NCBI RefSeq assembly: GCF_000986785.1
Contig: NZ_LAYY01000015.1
Coordinates: 1 to 64,000, forward strand
Direction of reading: 5' to 3'
Source of the DNA: Mesobacillus campisalis
Lineage (GTDB): Bacteria > Bacillota > Bacilli > Bacillales > Cytobacillaceae
DNA: 64,000 nucleotides
Shown here: positions 1 to 9,117 of the stretch, in pieces
How positions within the stretch are numbered: the stretch's first letter is position 1
Layout: every line of letters begins with the position of its first letter
Position numbers and translations under genes: made by a program
Notes under the pieces: generated by a model
Seen by the model: only the letters and a program-made list of their open reading frames with translations
What the model was told of the DNA's origin: nothing
The model's database searches: none

Positions 1-340
1 ATGGGCACTGAGAGCACCCGTCAGTGCCCAAAATCCCTGGCCGCTCCTAAAAATGGGCACTGAGAACTCCTGTCAGCACCCAAATTCACTGGCGCCTCCT
101 GAAAATGGGCACTGAGAACTCCTGTCAGCAACCAAAATCCCTGACCCCTCCTAAAAATGGGCACTGAGAACTCCTGTCAGCACCCAAAATCCCTGGCCGC
201 CCCTGAAAATGGGCACTGAGAGCACCCGTCAGTGCCCAAAATCCCTGGCCCCTCCTGAAAATGGGCACTGAGAACATCTGTCAGCACCCAAAATCCCTGG
301 CCGCTCCTAAAAACGGGCACTGAGACCCACGTCAGCCCCC
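1..340. repeat. 52-bp tandem hairpin array, family A
   Basis: Complete units start at 1, 53, 105, 157, 209 and 261, and a decayed seventh starts at 313, so the period is exactly 52 bp. Each unit is a 9-nt arm GGGCACTGA, a 9-nt loop and a 9-nt arm TCAGTGCCC (TCAGCACCC in variants). A 25-nt spacer follows that begins AAAATCCC and ends A-rich. In the first unit the arms pair perfectly. The array runs off the left edge, so its full length is unknown. It lies just beyond the 3' end of helD. No coding sequence is supported here. Confidence 0.9.
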
Positions 341-418
341 TCTCCCCACCAAAAAACAAGCTTGCATTACGCCTCTCTCTACCCAAACTCACTATCTCTA
401 TGAAGCCTGCCACCAAAC

Positions 419-2737
419 TTAATGTCTCACATACAGCTCCGGGTCCACTCCGGCAAGCAGCGGCACATCTCCATCCCCAAACAGATGCAGTTCATGCATG
501 GCCCTTGTACATGCTGTATAAAATAGCTTGCGTTCGCCTTCATCTCGATAGGAAGAAGCATTGTAAATGATGACGGCATCGAATTCGATTCCTTTTGCCA
601 GATAGGCGGGAATGATGCTGATGCCCTTTTCATAGGCGATCGTCCCTTTTTCAATCAGCCGGGCCTGAATTTCGCTCCCAATTTCTTCATAGGCTTGCCG
701 GCTTTCATTTGAAGTCCGGCAGATGATCGCAATCGTTTTATGCCCATCAGCCTTCAATCTTTTCAAGGACTTCTGTACCGCATCCGCCAGTTTCCCGCTT
801 TCACCAACCAGCGTAAACCTCGGCTTGCTGCCATTCCGGTTGAACGGCTGGATTTTGTATCCTTCTTCAATCAGCTGTGAGGTGAATTCGACAATCTGCC
901 TGGTCGACCGGTAAGTGCGCGACAAGGTGATCACTTCTTTTTCCTCAATGCCCAGAGCATCTTCCGCCAGGACGGTTTCAGAACCCGTCGGCCCCGAATA
1001 GACGGCCTGGTTCATATCCCCAAGCAGCGTCATTTTGCTGTAAGGAAAAAGCTGGCGGATGAACGCGAACTGAAACGGGGTATAATCCTGGGCCTCATCA
1101 ATGAACACATGGCGGATGCCAGTGTTGGACTTGCGCCCCTCAACAAGGTCCTGCAGATACAAAAATGGCGTTGCATCCTCATAGAGGATATGGCCTTTCC
1201 TCAGTTCCTCGAGCGTCAGTGCTTTGATGCCTTCCCAGTTCCCTGGTAGGTCAACCGAATGCTCCCCTACAAAAAGCTGGCTGTACAAGGCTTTCCTGTC
1301 AATGAATCTTAGCCTCTTAACACCATTGAACACCGATTTGAATTTTTGCGTAACCAGCACTCGCGAAAGAAATTTCTGTTCCCGCTCAAAATCATCAAAC
1401 GTTTCTTCGTTGAACCGCTTTTTATCCTGAAGATACTTATAGGCATCAAGGAATTCCTCTTTGTCCAAAAACTGGATTTCCTCCTCCACCCACTCTGCCT
1501 TTTCTTCAAGGCGCGCTCTCTTTTTCAATTCTTTTAAAAGATGTTCTTTCAGCAGCTGAATGCGATTTGGAATTGGCAATGCAGGATCCAGGGAATAAAA
1601 ATAGTCATAAAGCTCTTCCTTGCTGAACAGGATGTTTTTCCGGAAAGTCACATTTTTAAAAATAAGTCCGCCAGAGGATAAACGGGCTGCATAGTTGTCA
1701 ATCAGCTTTTTAAATTGAAGTCCGGATTTAAAGCGAATGCTCTCGAGCCTGGCATCATAATGGCTGTCATTGCTCCCCGACAGCAAATACTCCATTTGGC
1801 TGAAGACGTCTTCAAGCTCAAAGTCCCTGCCCAGGCGGGACAGCAGATACTCCTGGAAAGTGGCCTGCTGCATGTTCTCTTCGCCAAGCTCAGGGAGAAC
1901 GGTGGATACATAGCTGTTGAACATCGGGTTCGGGGAAAACAGCATAATGTTTTCCGACTTGATGATGTTCCGGTAGCGATAAAGCAAGTAAGCGACCCTT
2001 TGCATTGCAGCCGATGTTTTGCCGCTTCCGGCGACGCCCTTAACGATCAGAAGATTGCTTTTTTCATTGCGGATGATTTGATTCTGTTCTTTTTGAATCG
2101 TGGCGACAATGCTTTTCATCTGCGTATCAGCATTGTTGCCGAGGACCTCCTGCAGCATTTCATCACCAATCGTCACACCTGTATCAAACATCGCCTTGAT
2201 TTCTGCTTCGCGGATGACAAATTGCCGTTTCAGTTCAATCTGGCCGGTCACTTTTTCCAGGCTTGTTTCGTACTGCGCTGGACCTGGCGGATAATCGTAG
2301 TAAAGGCTGGAAATTGGCGCCCGCCAGTCATAGATCAGGAAGTCCTCATCGTTTTCATCAAGAAAAGAGGCGATGCCGATATAAATGGATTGCGCTGCTT
2401 CTTCACCCTCTTCGTGAAAATCGATGCGTCCAAAATAGGGAGAGTGCTCCAGCCTTTCGAGAGTTTTCAGCTGTTTGTCGAGAGTATTCTGGCTGCGCTC
2501 ACGCTCCGAAAGAAGCTCTGCCTGCTGCTTGATGCTTGTATACGTTTCAGCGAGATCATCCGGTTCATCCACGTTCACTGTGACGTCTTCCCAGAAGGTC
2601 CGGCGAATTTCGAGAGCTTCCGACTCGATTTTTCCAGCATGCTTTTCTAGGGTGTTCTTTTTCCTGCCAATCAGTTCCGCAATCCATTTGACCCGGCTTT
2701 GTTCTTCCTGCAGCTCGTTCTGTTTCTGTGCACTCAT
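419..2737 (-). CDS. helD: HelD-like RNA polymerase-associated ATPase
   Basis: The protein is 772 aa when started at the ATG at 2737, which has AGGAG eight bases upstream; a GTG nine bases earlier is possible but would overlap the ribosome binding site. The N-terminal 200 residues are charged and partly coiled-coil. They are followed by a superfamily 1 helicase core with Walker A GVAGSGKT at about 234-241, a Walker B VFIDEAQD and a late helicase motif near the C-terminus. B. subtilis HelD (YvgS) has almost the same length and recycles stalled RNA polymerase using ATP. The assignment rests on length, domain order and motifs. It appears monocistronic, reading toward the repeat array. Confidence 0.9.
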   Translation of the reverse strand: MSAQKQNELQEEQSRVKWIAELIGRKKNTLEKHAGKIESEALEIRRTFWEDVTVNVDEPDDLAETYTSIKQQAELLSERERSQNTLDKQLKTLERLEHSPYFGRIDFHEEGEEAAQSIYIGIASFLDENDEDFLIYDWRAPISSLYYDYPPGPAQYETSLEKVTGQIELKRQFVIREAEIKAMFDTGVTIGDEMLQEVLGNNADTQMKSIVATIQKEQNQIIRNEKSNLLIVKGVAGSGKTSAAMQRVAYLLYRYRNIIKSENIMLFSPNPMFNSYVSTVLPELGEENMQQATFQEYLLSRLGRDFELEDVFSQMEYLLSGSNDSHYDARLESIRFKSGLQFKKLIDNYAARLSSGGLIFKNVTFRKNILFSKEELYDYFYSLDPALPIPNRIQLLKEHLLKELKKRARLEEKAEWVEEEIQFLDKEEFLDAYKYLQDKKRFNEETFDDFEREQKFLSRVLVTQKFKSVFNGVKRLRFIDRKALYSQLFVGEHSVDLPGNWEGIKALTLEELRKGHILYEDATPFLYLQDLVEGRKSNTGIRHVFIDEAQDYTPFQFAFIRQLFPYSKMTLLGDMNQAVYSGPTGSETVLAEDALGIEEKEVITLSRTYRSTRQIVEFTSQLIEEGYKIQPFNRNGSKPRFTLVGESGKLADAVQKSLKRLKADGHKTIAIICRTSNESRQAYEEIGSEIQARLIEKGTIAYEKGISIIPAYLAKGIEFDAVIIYNASSYRDEGERKLFYTACTRAMHELHLFGDGDVPLLAGVDPELYVRH

Positions 2738-2858
2738 TATGACCACTCCTTAAGAGACAGCACTATTACGTAAATTCAATGTATTGTAAAAGTATTTCTT
2801 TGTTCTAGTTTAGTATGGACTATAAGGGCACATGCACAATCAGAAGCGAAGGCCCACA

Positions 2859-2890
2859 CAAAAAACGCGGAAGCTTGTTCCGCGCTTTTT
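2859..2890 (-). terminator. rho-independent terminator after yneT
   Basis: A 7-bp stem CGCGGAA/TTCCGCG with a 5-nt loop is followed on the minus strand by a run of T. It lies just beyond the stop codon of the CoA-binding protein gene. Confidence 0.8.
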
Positions 2891-2899
2891 AAATGTGCC

Positions 2900-3313
2900 T
2901 TACCTGGTCAATGCATGCTCCACTTTGATGCAGCGGTCCATAATGACCGTATAGCCTTTCTCCTTGAGATATTGGTAGGCTTCTTCGTTCTCAAGGCCTA
3001 GCTGCGCCCAAAAAACATCAGCATCAATTTCGGCGAACTCCTTCGCTACCCCTGGCAGGTATTCTGAGCGGCGGAACACATTGACAATATCGATATGTCC
3101 CTTAATTTCCTTCAGGGAGGATACCGCTTTTACGCCAAGAATTTCATCTGCGGTCGGATTGACAGGAATGATTTCATAGCCGGCATCCTGCATCGCCTTT
3201 GACACCATGTAGGAGGTTCGCTCCGGGTTATCGCTTAATCCGACAACAGCGATTCGCTTTGATTTTTTCAAAATCTCTCCAATTTCTGAACGGCTTGGAT
3301 ACTGCATTTCCAT
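2900..3313 (-). CDS. yneT: CoA-binding protein, YneT/YccU family
   Basis: This 137-aa protein is a single Rossmann-like CoA_binding_2 domain. The N-terminal motif AVVGLSDNPERTSY is the nucleotide-binding turn, and later IPVNP and DIVNVFRRSE are typical of the family. AAGGTG lies upstream of the ATG. Its partner and reaction are unknown; the family is thought to bind CoA or a related dinucleotide. In B. subtilis yneT sits beside plsY (yneS). Here a phospholipase D-like gene separates them, which still supports the assignment by context. Confidence 0.85.
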   Translation of the reverse strand: MEMQYPSRSEIGEILKKSKRIAVVGLSDNPERTSYMVSKAMQDAGYEIIPVNPTADEILGVKAVSSLKEIKGHIDIVNVFRRSEYLPGVAKEFAEIDADVFWAQLGLENEEAYQYLKEKGYTVIMDRCIKVEHALTR

Positions 3314-3510
3314 TGTTCACCTTCACTCCCTTTATTTTCTTCTCCTTAATATTAACCCATGATAACAAAGAAATGTACCAAAGTGCTGTTTGCCCCGCTT
3401 TTTATGGCGATGGGCCTATCATGGTTTTACCCTGTTTTAGCTCTCCCATTCATGCAAATGGTTCCAGTCCAAGGAGGCTTCTGCCAGCAGTTCCCCGCTT
3501 CCCTGCGGTA

Positions 3511-4944
3511 TTAGAACGTAGTCAGCCGAAGCAGTTTCTGAATCCAGTAGACAATATATTTTGCAGCTGTCAGCTTGTCCTCGTTTTCATTATATGAGAG
3601 CGTAAATTCTCCATCCTCGTTGGTCCAGATTCGCTTAAAATAGAAATCCACTTCCTGCATGGATTCGGCATCCGAGGGGCCCCAAACCTTCAAATTCGTT
3701 TCCAGGTTCAGGTCATCGAGGTTTCTTCGTGTAAAATTGGCTGAACCGCCAATCACCATTCTTTCTTCCCCCCTGTCGAAATAGATGATTTTTGAATGGT
3801 ACTGTTCTTCCCCCGTGTTGTACCACTTTACCTCAATATTATCATTGCCCATCCTGACAAGTTCCGCAGCAACTGGTACATTCGGAAGCCCGCTTTTTTT
3901 ATTCCCGAAAGCATTTTTGTTCGGATCAAGAATGATGCGTACCTCGGCCCCCCGCTCGGCAGCCTTGCCAATGGCATCGATCACCTTCCTGTCGGCGAGG
4001 TAGAACATCCCGATCCACACCTTGTCACCTGGCTGTGAATCATTCAGCTCGCCAACGACATGCTGGTGGATTTTCCCTTCTGTCAGGGCCTGAACATTCA
4101 TGGAGCCTCTATCTGCTTTTTTCTCCATTTCAGGGAACTTGCTCCCGCCCGAAAAGTCAGCAACAGCCTGCTCCGTCTCGAGCAGGTCGGCAATAACGTT
4201 TCCGTCTGTTTCAAGAGCAATATTGGAATGGAAGCCGCTTTCGTCGTGGGGATTTGCCGAAGCAACAATCGCTGTCTGATCAGTTACAAGGACTTTGCGG
4301 TGATTCGCTTTGACATTGAGGAGCTCCAAATAAGATCTCAGTGTTACATCCGGGGCTGTCGATGCCATCGGGTTCGGCAGCCACCCCTCCCCTGCTTGGC
4401 CAAACCATTGCAAAAACACCCGCCACACTCCGGAGTATAACGGATTGGAATCCCTAAGCGGCTCAAGGTTGGTGAAAATGACCTCTATACCATGATCCCG
4501 CATCTCCTGAAGATGCCCAGTCGCATGGGATCCATATGTAAGGTTGACCGGGTCGGTAATCACATGGATCTGGACATCTTTTTCTTCCTTCATGTCAATC
4601 AGGGTCTCGGTCAGGGTTTCCGTTATTTTCGGATAGTTTTTATCTTCATTTACATAGTTATTGAACAAGAACATATCGAGGACAATAAATTCCTCGGCTT
4701 CTTCGACCGCTTCCAATACCCGCTGAAAAATCTGCTGCTCTTTCCTAACGTTCCCATCACTGTCCTTATAGGTCAAATCATACAAAAAGCGCACATGGTC
4801 CGTTTGATAGACTCCTCCCTCGTAGGACAGTCCTTCCGGAAGGCTTTTGGTTGTATGATAAACAATGGTCCCGCCGACAATGAGAAGGAGAATCAACGGG
4901 ATTAGTACTTTATAACTTTTCATCTTCGTCAGCAATGTCTTCAT
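3511..4944 (-). CDS. membrane-anchored phospholipase D-family protein
   Basis: The 477-aa protein starts at the ATG at 4944, which has AGAGGAG seven bases upstream. One N-terminal membrane segment (about residues 12-28) is followed by two phospholipase D half-domains. Each half has an HxKxxxxD motif: HRKVLVTD with downstream ANPHDES, and HSKIIYFD followed by GGSANFTRRN. The family transfers or hydrolyses phosphatidyl groups or cleaves phosphodiesters. A cardiolipin synthase-like or secreted phospholipase role is possible but the substrate cannot be read from sequence. It is probably anchored in the membrane with the catalytic part outside. It points away from plsY. Confidence 0.8.
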   Translation of the reverse strand: MKTLLTKMKSYKVLIPLILLLIVGGTIVYHTTKSLPEGLSYEGGVYQTDHVRFLYDLTYKDSDGNVRKEQQIFQRVLEAVEEAEEFIVLDMFLFNNYVNEDKNYPKITETLTETLIDMKEEKDVQIHVITDPVNLTYGSHATGHLQEMRDHGIEVIFTNLEPLRDSNPLYSGVWRVFLQWFGQAGEGWLPNPMASTAPDVTLRSYLELLNVKANHRKVLVTDQTAIVASANPHDESGFHSNIALETDGNVIADLLETEQAVADFSGGSKFPEMEKKADRGSMNVQALTEGKIHQHVVGELNDSQPGDKVWIGMFYLADRKVIDAIGKAAERGAEVRIILDPNKNAFGNKKSGLPNVPVAAELVRMGNDNIEVKWYNTGEEQYHSKIIYFDRGEERMVIGGSANFTRRNLDDLNLETNLKVWGPSDAESMQEVDFYFKRIWTNEDGEFTLSYNENEDKLTAAKYIVYWIQKLLRLTTF

Positions 4945-5141
4945 GGAATGGCTCCTCTGTCTAATTTCTATACTTATAGACCAAGTCAGCAACCGTTAAA
5001 CTTTTCAAAAATTCTAATCCCTGATTCGACATTGCTTTTTCATTCAATCCAGCCACAGATATGACAGGCAGCAAAATTCAACATGGAGTTTTCACCATTA
5101 CATGGTACAATATCGTTATAATTCATAAAGGAGAAATATTC

Positions 5142-5738
5142 ATGGCAGTAACTGGACTTATACTTTTATTGGCTTATTTGCTAGGTTCAATCCCCTCAGG
5201 CCTGATCATCGGCAAGCTGTTTTACAATACGGATATCCGCGAGCATGGAAGCGGGAACCTTGGAGGCACCAACACTTTCCGGACACTTGGCGTCAAGGCA
5301 GGCATTGCTGTCACCCTTGCTGATATCCTGAAAGGAACGCTCGCAGCCAGCCTTCCGTTGTTCTTTGGCTCCGGCACCCATATGCTTCTGGCGGGTGTTT
5401 TTGCCGTCATTGGCCACATGTATCCGATTTTCGCCGGTTTCCGGGGCGGCAAGGCCGTAGCGACTTCAGGCGGGATTTTGCTCGCATACGCCCCATTGAT
5501 GTTTGTATTAATGCTTGCTTTTTTCCTTATTAGCCTATATACCACAAAGTATGTATCGTTATCCTCCATCCTTACGGCAATTGCGACATTGACTTATGCA
5601 CTGTTCACAAGAGATCCGGCTTTGATTGCTGTGGTCGCCGTGCTGGCCACCTTTGTCGTATACCGCCACCGGGCGAACATCAAGAGGATCAGGGACAAGA
5701 CGGAACCTAAAATAAAATGGATGTCACAGAAGAAATAA
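5142..5738 (+). CDS. plsY: glycerol-3-phosphate acyltransferase PlsY
   Basis: The 198-aa integral membrane enzyme transfers an acyl group from acyl-phosphate to sn-glycerol 3-phosphate, the first step of phospholipid synthesis in most Gram-positive bacteria. The start at 5142 is set by AAAGGAG eight bases upstream. PlsY motif 1 appears as [11 protein letters not shown] near residue 38 and motif 2 as [12 protein letters not shown] near residue 103. Several hydrophobic membrane spans are evident. It is equivalent to B. subtilis yneS, in conserved context with yneT and yneR. Confidence 0.95.
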   Translation: MAVTGLILLLAYLLGSIPSGLIIGKLFYNTDIREHGSGNLGGTNTFRTLGVKAGIAVTLADILKGTLAASLPLFFGSGTHMLLAGVFAVIGHMYPIFAGFRGGKAVATSGGILLAYAPLMFVLMLAFFLISLYTTKYVSLSSILTAIATLTYALFTRDPALIAVVAVLATFVVYRHRANIKRIRDKTEPKIKWMSQKK

Positions 5739-5746
5739 CAGCAAAA

Positions 5747-5774
5747 AAAAGAGAGGCCAGCGCCTCTCTTTTGT
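5747..5774. terminator. bidirectional terminator between plsY and HesB-like gene
   Basis: An 11-bp stem (AAAAGAGAGGC and its complement) with a 4-nt loop carries A and T runs on the two sides. It can end both convergent genes. Confidence 0.85.
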
Positions 5775-5779
5775 TTCGA

Positions 5780-6067
5780 TTATACTCTTAATAAGTGGAA
5801 CCGCCCTGACTGAAAAACATCTTTAACATAATCAAGTTTGGTTTGGTCAAAATATACCAGATCATCCTTGTGGATCAAGATGGATATTTCATCAAATACA
5901 AAGGTGTGGTCGGCTTCAAGAGGCTGCTCTTCCAGAGACAGCTGGAGCTTGGGCCCTCCTCAGCCGATGCCCATGGTCAGCCTGACATACAGCTTTTCAC
6001 TTTCGTTTTGCTCGCGCCTTAGCGCTTCCTGCAAAGCTTGATAAGCGCTTTCTGTTATGTTAAACAT
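5780..6067 (-). CDS. HesB-like selenoprotein (in-frame TGA)
   Basis: Reading the minus strand from the ATG at 6067 gives a 95-aa protein if the TGA at 5962-5960 is read as selenocysteine (residue 36); the frame then stays open to a TAA at 5782. AGGAGG lies seven bases before the ATG. The protein looks like the HesB/IscA-like family: an alpha-beta N-terminus, MGIGUGGPKLQLSLEE at the position of the family's Cys-Gly-Gly-Pro, then a DDLVYFD segment like that of YneR. A HesB-like family is known among prokaryotic selenoproteins. Downstream of the TGA is a SECIS-like hairpin. A Cys-type relative (yneR) lies 1.4 kb away on the other strand. Without recoding it would be a 35-aa fragment. Confidence 0.88.
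5931..5946 (-). promoter_or_regulatory. candidate bacterial SECIS of the HesB-like gene
   Basis: A 5-bp stem TCCAG/CTGGA with the loop CTGTCT starts 13 nt after the Sec TGA, inside the coding region. Flanking GCTC and GAGC could lengthen the stem. Distance and size fit the bacterial SECIS rule, although the loop G is at its third position rather than the first or second. Confidence 0.55.
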
Positions 6068-6232
6068 AAAGCCACCTCCTGCTGTTTGGTCAACAAAAAA
6101 ATGGGTTGGATTTGCCATTTGTGAATTATTTATGAACGTTTCGCCATTTTACCGCAAATTTCTACCTTCATATTATATTATCCATAGAGAATTAAAAATA
6201 AATCTGCTCAGGCACGAAAGGAAGACCGTTTC

Positions 6233-7381
6233 ATGAAGATTAACAGGCTGATGCCTTTATTGACTATCATTGTTCTGATGCTTTTAGGAGCAGGATTTTT
6301 CGTTTATCAGCAGCAAACGGAAGTGGAAAAAGCAGCAAAGCCAATGGTGTTGTCCTCTCATAATGAACGAAGCTGCAGTGTGGAAGGCAAGACGTTCAAA
6401 CAAAAACTGACAATCGCCGCGATTGGGGACATTTTGATTCACGACCGGGTTTATGAAGATGCCCGAACAGCAGAGGGATTTGATTTTAAACCTATGCTCG
6501 CCGCTGTCAAAGACGAGCTGGAGAAGCCGGACCTGCTGCTCGCGAACCAGGAAACCATCCTCGGCGGCGTTGAAATGGGATTATCCAGCTACCCTTCCTT
6601 CAACAGCCCGCACGAAGTGGGTGACGCCCTGATTGATGCGGGAGTGGACATCGTTTCGACTGCAAACAACCATACGCTAGACAGAGGCGAGAAAGGCGCC
6701 CAAAATTCAATCAGCTACCTAACGGCGGCAGGGCTGCCCTATGTAGGATCGTTCAAGGATGAGGAAGATAAAAAAAGACTGAGGATTCTCGATAAAAACG
6801 GAATCTCCATTGCTTACCTATCTTACACATACGGAACTAACGGCATTCCCGTGCCGGAAGGAAAAGATTATCTTGTCAATCTTATTGATAAAGCCGCCAT
6901 GGAGGAAGAAGTGCACCGGGCAAAGAAGGAAGCGGATGTGGTGGTGATGAGCATTCATTGGGGAAATGAATACCAGCGCCATCCCGATGAAATCCAGAAA
7001 GAGCTGGCACAGTTCCTCGTCAATGAAGGAGTGGACGTCGTTTTTGGCCATCATCCCCACGTGCTTCAGCCGATGGAATGGCTTACGGCTGAAGATGGAA
7101 GCAAATCGCTCGTCGTCTACTCGCTCGGGAACTTCCTGTCCGGGCAAGTGTGGGATTACAAGGACATTGGCGGTATGGCTTCGGTTGAAGTCATCAAAAC
7201 CGTTACCCCCCGCGGAACATCCGTTGAACTCGCTAATCCGGCCTTTTACCCTACCTTTGTTGCAAGCAATGGACAGCGAAATTACCGCGTAGTGCCCCTG
7301 AAGGACGCAGGAAGCCACGGACTCAAAGACGCAGGGGCCAAATACACCGAAATTGCGGAACATATGAAGATCGAGGACTAG
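6233..7381 (+). CDS. CapA-family (PgsA-like) metallophosphoesterase-fold protein
   Basis: The 382-aa protein has one N-terminal membrane segment (about residues 7-26) and then a CapA/PGA_cap domain. Motifs visible in order are AAIGDILIHDRV, ANQETILGG, STANNHTLDRG, SIHWGNEYQRHP and GHHPHVLQPMEW. The family has a calcineurin-like metal site and includes the poly-gamma-glutamate synthesis component PgsA/CapA. No capB or capC lies nearby, so capsule synthesis is not supported; a cell-surface role is more general. AAAGGAAG lies eight bases before the start. It is divergent from the HesB-like selenoprotein gene, with a 165-bp gap holding both promoters. Confidence 0.8.
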   Translation: MKINRLMPLLTIIVLMLLGAGFFVYQQQTEVEKAAKPMVLSSHNERSCSVEGKTFKQKLTIAAIGDILIHDRVYEDARTAEGFDFKPMLAAVKDELEKPDLLLANQETILGGVEMGLSSYPSFNSPHEVGDALIDAGVDIVSTANNHTLDRGEKGAQNSISYLTAAGLPYVGSFKDEEDKKRLRILDKNGISIAYLSYTYGTNGIPVPEGKDYLVNLIDKAAMEEEVHRAKKEADVVVMSIHWGNEYQRHPDEIQKELAQFLVNEGVDVVFGHHPHVLQPMEWLTAEDGSKSLVVYSLGNFLSGQVWDYKDIGGMASVEVIKTVTPRGTSVELANPAFYPTFVASNGQRNYRVVPLKDAGSHGLKDAGAKYTEIAEHMKIED

Positions 7382-7383
7382 AC

Positions 7384-7420
7384 AAAAGATAACTCCCAAG
7401 GCGGGAGTTATCTTTTGTTT
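7384..7420 (+). terminator. terminator of capA-like gene
   Basis: A 14-bp stem beginning AAAAGATAACTCCC, with a short loop, is followed by TTTTGTTTT immediately after the stop codon. Confidence 0.9.
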
Positions 7421-7515
7421 TATGCATACGATAAGAAGAGTCCAGCAGATTGTTCGACATCAGCGTTCATCAACTTTATAATAATCCTATACAGCATCAC
7501 GGAAGGAGATCGGTC

Positions 7516-7806
7516 ATGGAGATAAAAATCAGCGATCAGGCAGCAGAATGGTATGTGGAGGAAATGGACATCAAGGAAGGTAGCTTTGTCCGCTTCTTTG
7601 CAAGATATGGAGGATGCAGCACCGTCCAGAAAGGCTTCTCCCTGGGAATCTCACTCGAAGAGCCGGAAGCTGGAATTGGAGCCGAAATCAAAAAGAATGG
7701 CATTACCTATTATATCCTTGAAAAGGATTTATGGTATTTTGACGGCCATGACCTTCAAGTCGAATTCAATCAAAACGCCGGAGAACCGGAATACTTATAT
7801 AATTAA
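7516..7806 (+). CDS. yneR: HesB/YneR-family protein (Cys form)
   Basis: This 96-aa protein has AAGGAG seven bases before the ATG at 7516. It is a single HesB-like domain with RYGGCSTVQKGFSLG around residue 33 and a C-terminal DLWYFDGHDLQVEF. It matches B. subtilis YneR in size and neighbourhood. Members are related to A-type iron-sulfur carriers but most of the cluster-binding cysteines are missing, so a scaffold role is not assured. The selenoprotein paralogue at 5780-6067 shares the fold and the YFD segment. Confidence 0.85.
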   Translation: MEIKISDQAAEWYVEEMDIKEGSFVRFFARYGGCSTVQKGFSLGISLEEPEAGIGAEIKKNGITYYILEKDLWYFDGHDLQVEFNQNAGEPEYLYN

Positions 7807-7811
7807 CATGT

Positions 7812-7836
7812 AAAAACAGCCCTTGGGCTGTTTTTA
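7812..7836. terminator. bidirectional terminator
   Basis: AAAAACAGCCC pairs across a TTG loop with GGCTGTTTTT, between the convergent yneR and MOSC genes. Confidence 0.85.
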
Positions 7837-7843
7837 TTTTCAT

Positions 7844-8650
7844 TCAGTGTAGTTCAAGGCTATCCCCGACGCTCACTTTTCCTGTTTTCACTACGGAAGC
7901 ATAAACTCCAAAGCTGCCTTCGTTGTTTCTCACAATCGATTTTAATACATTGAGGTCTTTTGGGAGGTCCCCCTGGGCCAGGGTGGTCATGACACACCGC
8001 TTTGTCTCCTGGGAAACCTTTAGCTGGACTTGTCCAATCGTCAACGTCTTCCCTACCCATTCATTTTCCATAAAATTTTCTCTATCCGGAACTTCAATGA
8101 TAAGATTTGGCCTGAACCTCCGCGGCTCAATTCTGCTTTCCGGCGCCAGCCTCCTCAAATAGTTGATCGTAGAAGTTGTGATGATATGAACCATACCAAT
8201 ATCATAAAACGTACCTTCCGGGGAAGTCCTTGTAAAAATCGACCCTTTGTTATCCAGTTCCTCTATCTCTCTGGGAATATACCCTTCAAATTGAACATCC
8301 ATCCGTGAAGGAGTAGACAAATGGACGGTTCGATTTAAGCTTTTTGAAAGAATTGCATCTTTTTCTTCGTCTGTGCTCATCATCGATCTGCCGTCCGGAA
8401 AGGTGATTCTCACCGGAGGAATGGCGGCATCCTTTTGCGGAGGCACAGTAAAATTCGCACGATACTGAAACATGTTCGGCCATTTGTGCGGATTTTTAGC
8501 ATTCGCAAGTTTTCCAGTGTCATTATCAATAACTCCGTAGGCCCTGTCTCCCAACAAGCCCTTTTCGGTCATTTCGCATGCATTTAATTCTTCCCCCATC
8601 ATCGATTTGACAGGATATCTCCAAATTGATGCAACCTTAAGGGATCCCAT
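7844..8650 (-). CDS. MOSC domain protein with MOSC_N barrel
   Basis: The 268-aa form starts at the ATG at 8650 with AGGAAGGG eight bases upstream; a start 14 codons earlier is less likely. The N-terminal part (ASIWRYPVKSMMGEEL) is the MOSC_N barrel and the C-terminal half is the MOSC domain, ending with SFGVYASVVKTGKVSVGD. A conserved cysteine in KRCVMTT is in the position used in mARC-type enzymes to hold the molybdenum cofactor. The family reduces N-hydroxylated or sulfur compounds or transfers sulfur, and the substrate here is unknown. Confidence 0.82.
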   Translation of the reverse strand: MGSLKVASIWRYPVKSMMGEELNACEMTEKGLLGDRAYGVIDNDTGKLANAKNPHKWPNMFQYRANFTVPPQKDAAIPPVRITFPDGRSMMSTDEEKDAILSKSLNRTVHLSTPSRMDVQFEGYIPREIEELDNKGSIFTRTSPEGTFYDIGMVHIITTSTINYLRRLAPESRIEPRRFRPNLIIEVPDRENFMENEWVGKTLTIGQVQLKVSQETKRCVMTTLAQGDLPKDLNVLKSIVRNNEGSFGVYASVVKTGKVSVGDSLELH

Positions 8651-8810
8651 ATCAATCACCCTTCCTTCATTTTTAAGTACTTCTGCACTCAATTATTAAT
8701 GTAATGATTTAATTGTTTCATCTATACCATTAACCTGTGCATAAAACCCTTTTAGCCAGCTTAATATAGGGGTATAAGAGATGTACATCTTAGACTATTC
8801 GGAGGTCTTC

Positions 8811-9014
8811 ATGAGGACATTAAAACAGATAAACGCCGTTTACGAGAAAATCATGGATTCGGACCTGTCTGATCGTGTAAAATCTCTTAAATTACAGAAG
8901 CTTTTAAATGAAATGATACGTACTTACAACATTCCTGCGAACATGAGTGACCAAAATGCAACCGATGATGTTACCGCCTTGTACCGGAAAATTTCTGAAA
9001 GCATTCCCCGTTAG
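8811..9014 (+). CDS. small hypothetical protein
   Basis: This is a 67-aa soluble, mostly helical protein starting at an ATG with GGAGG five bases upstream. The frame begins MRTLKQINAVYEKIMDSDLS and has no cysteine or membrane segment. I do not recognise the family. A strong bidirectional terminator lies about 100 bp downstream. Confidence 0.7.
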   Translation: MRTLKQINAVYEKIMDSDLSDRVKSLKLQKLLNEMIRTYNIPANMSDQNATDDVTALYRKISESIPR

Positions 9015-9117
9015 GTTTATTGGCAAATTTCAGGAACACCCCCTCTTGATTGAGGCATTATAGTTCCAATTCTATAAAACTGTTCACAAATCCTTCCGAA
9101 ACCAAACAACCCGTTCC

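Noticed and set aside
1-340. CRISPR array
   Set aside because: The period is 52 bp with no unique spacers; units differ only by point changes and contain a stem in each, and no cas genes are present.
1715-2650. Long plus-strand open frame inside helD
   Set aside because: It is the complement of a strongly conserved helicase gene, with no ribosome binding site and no recognisable family.
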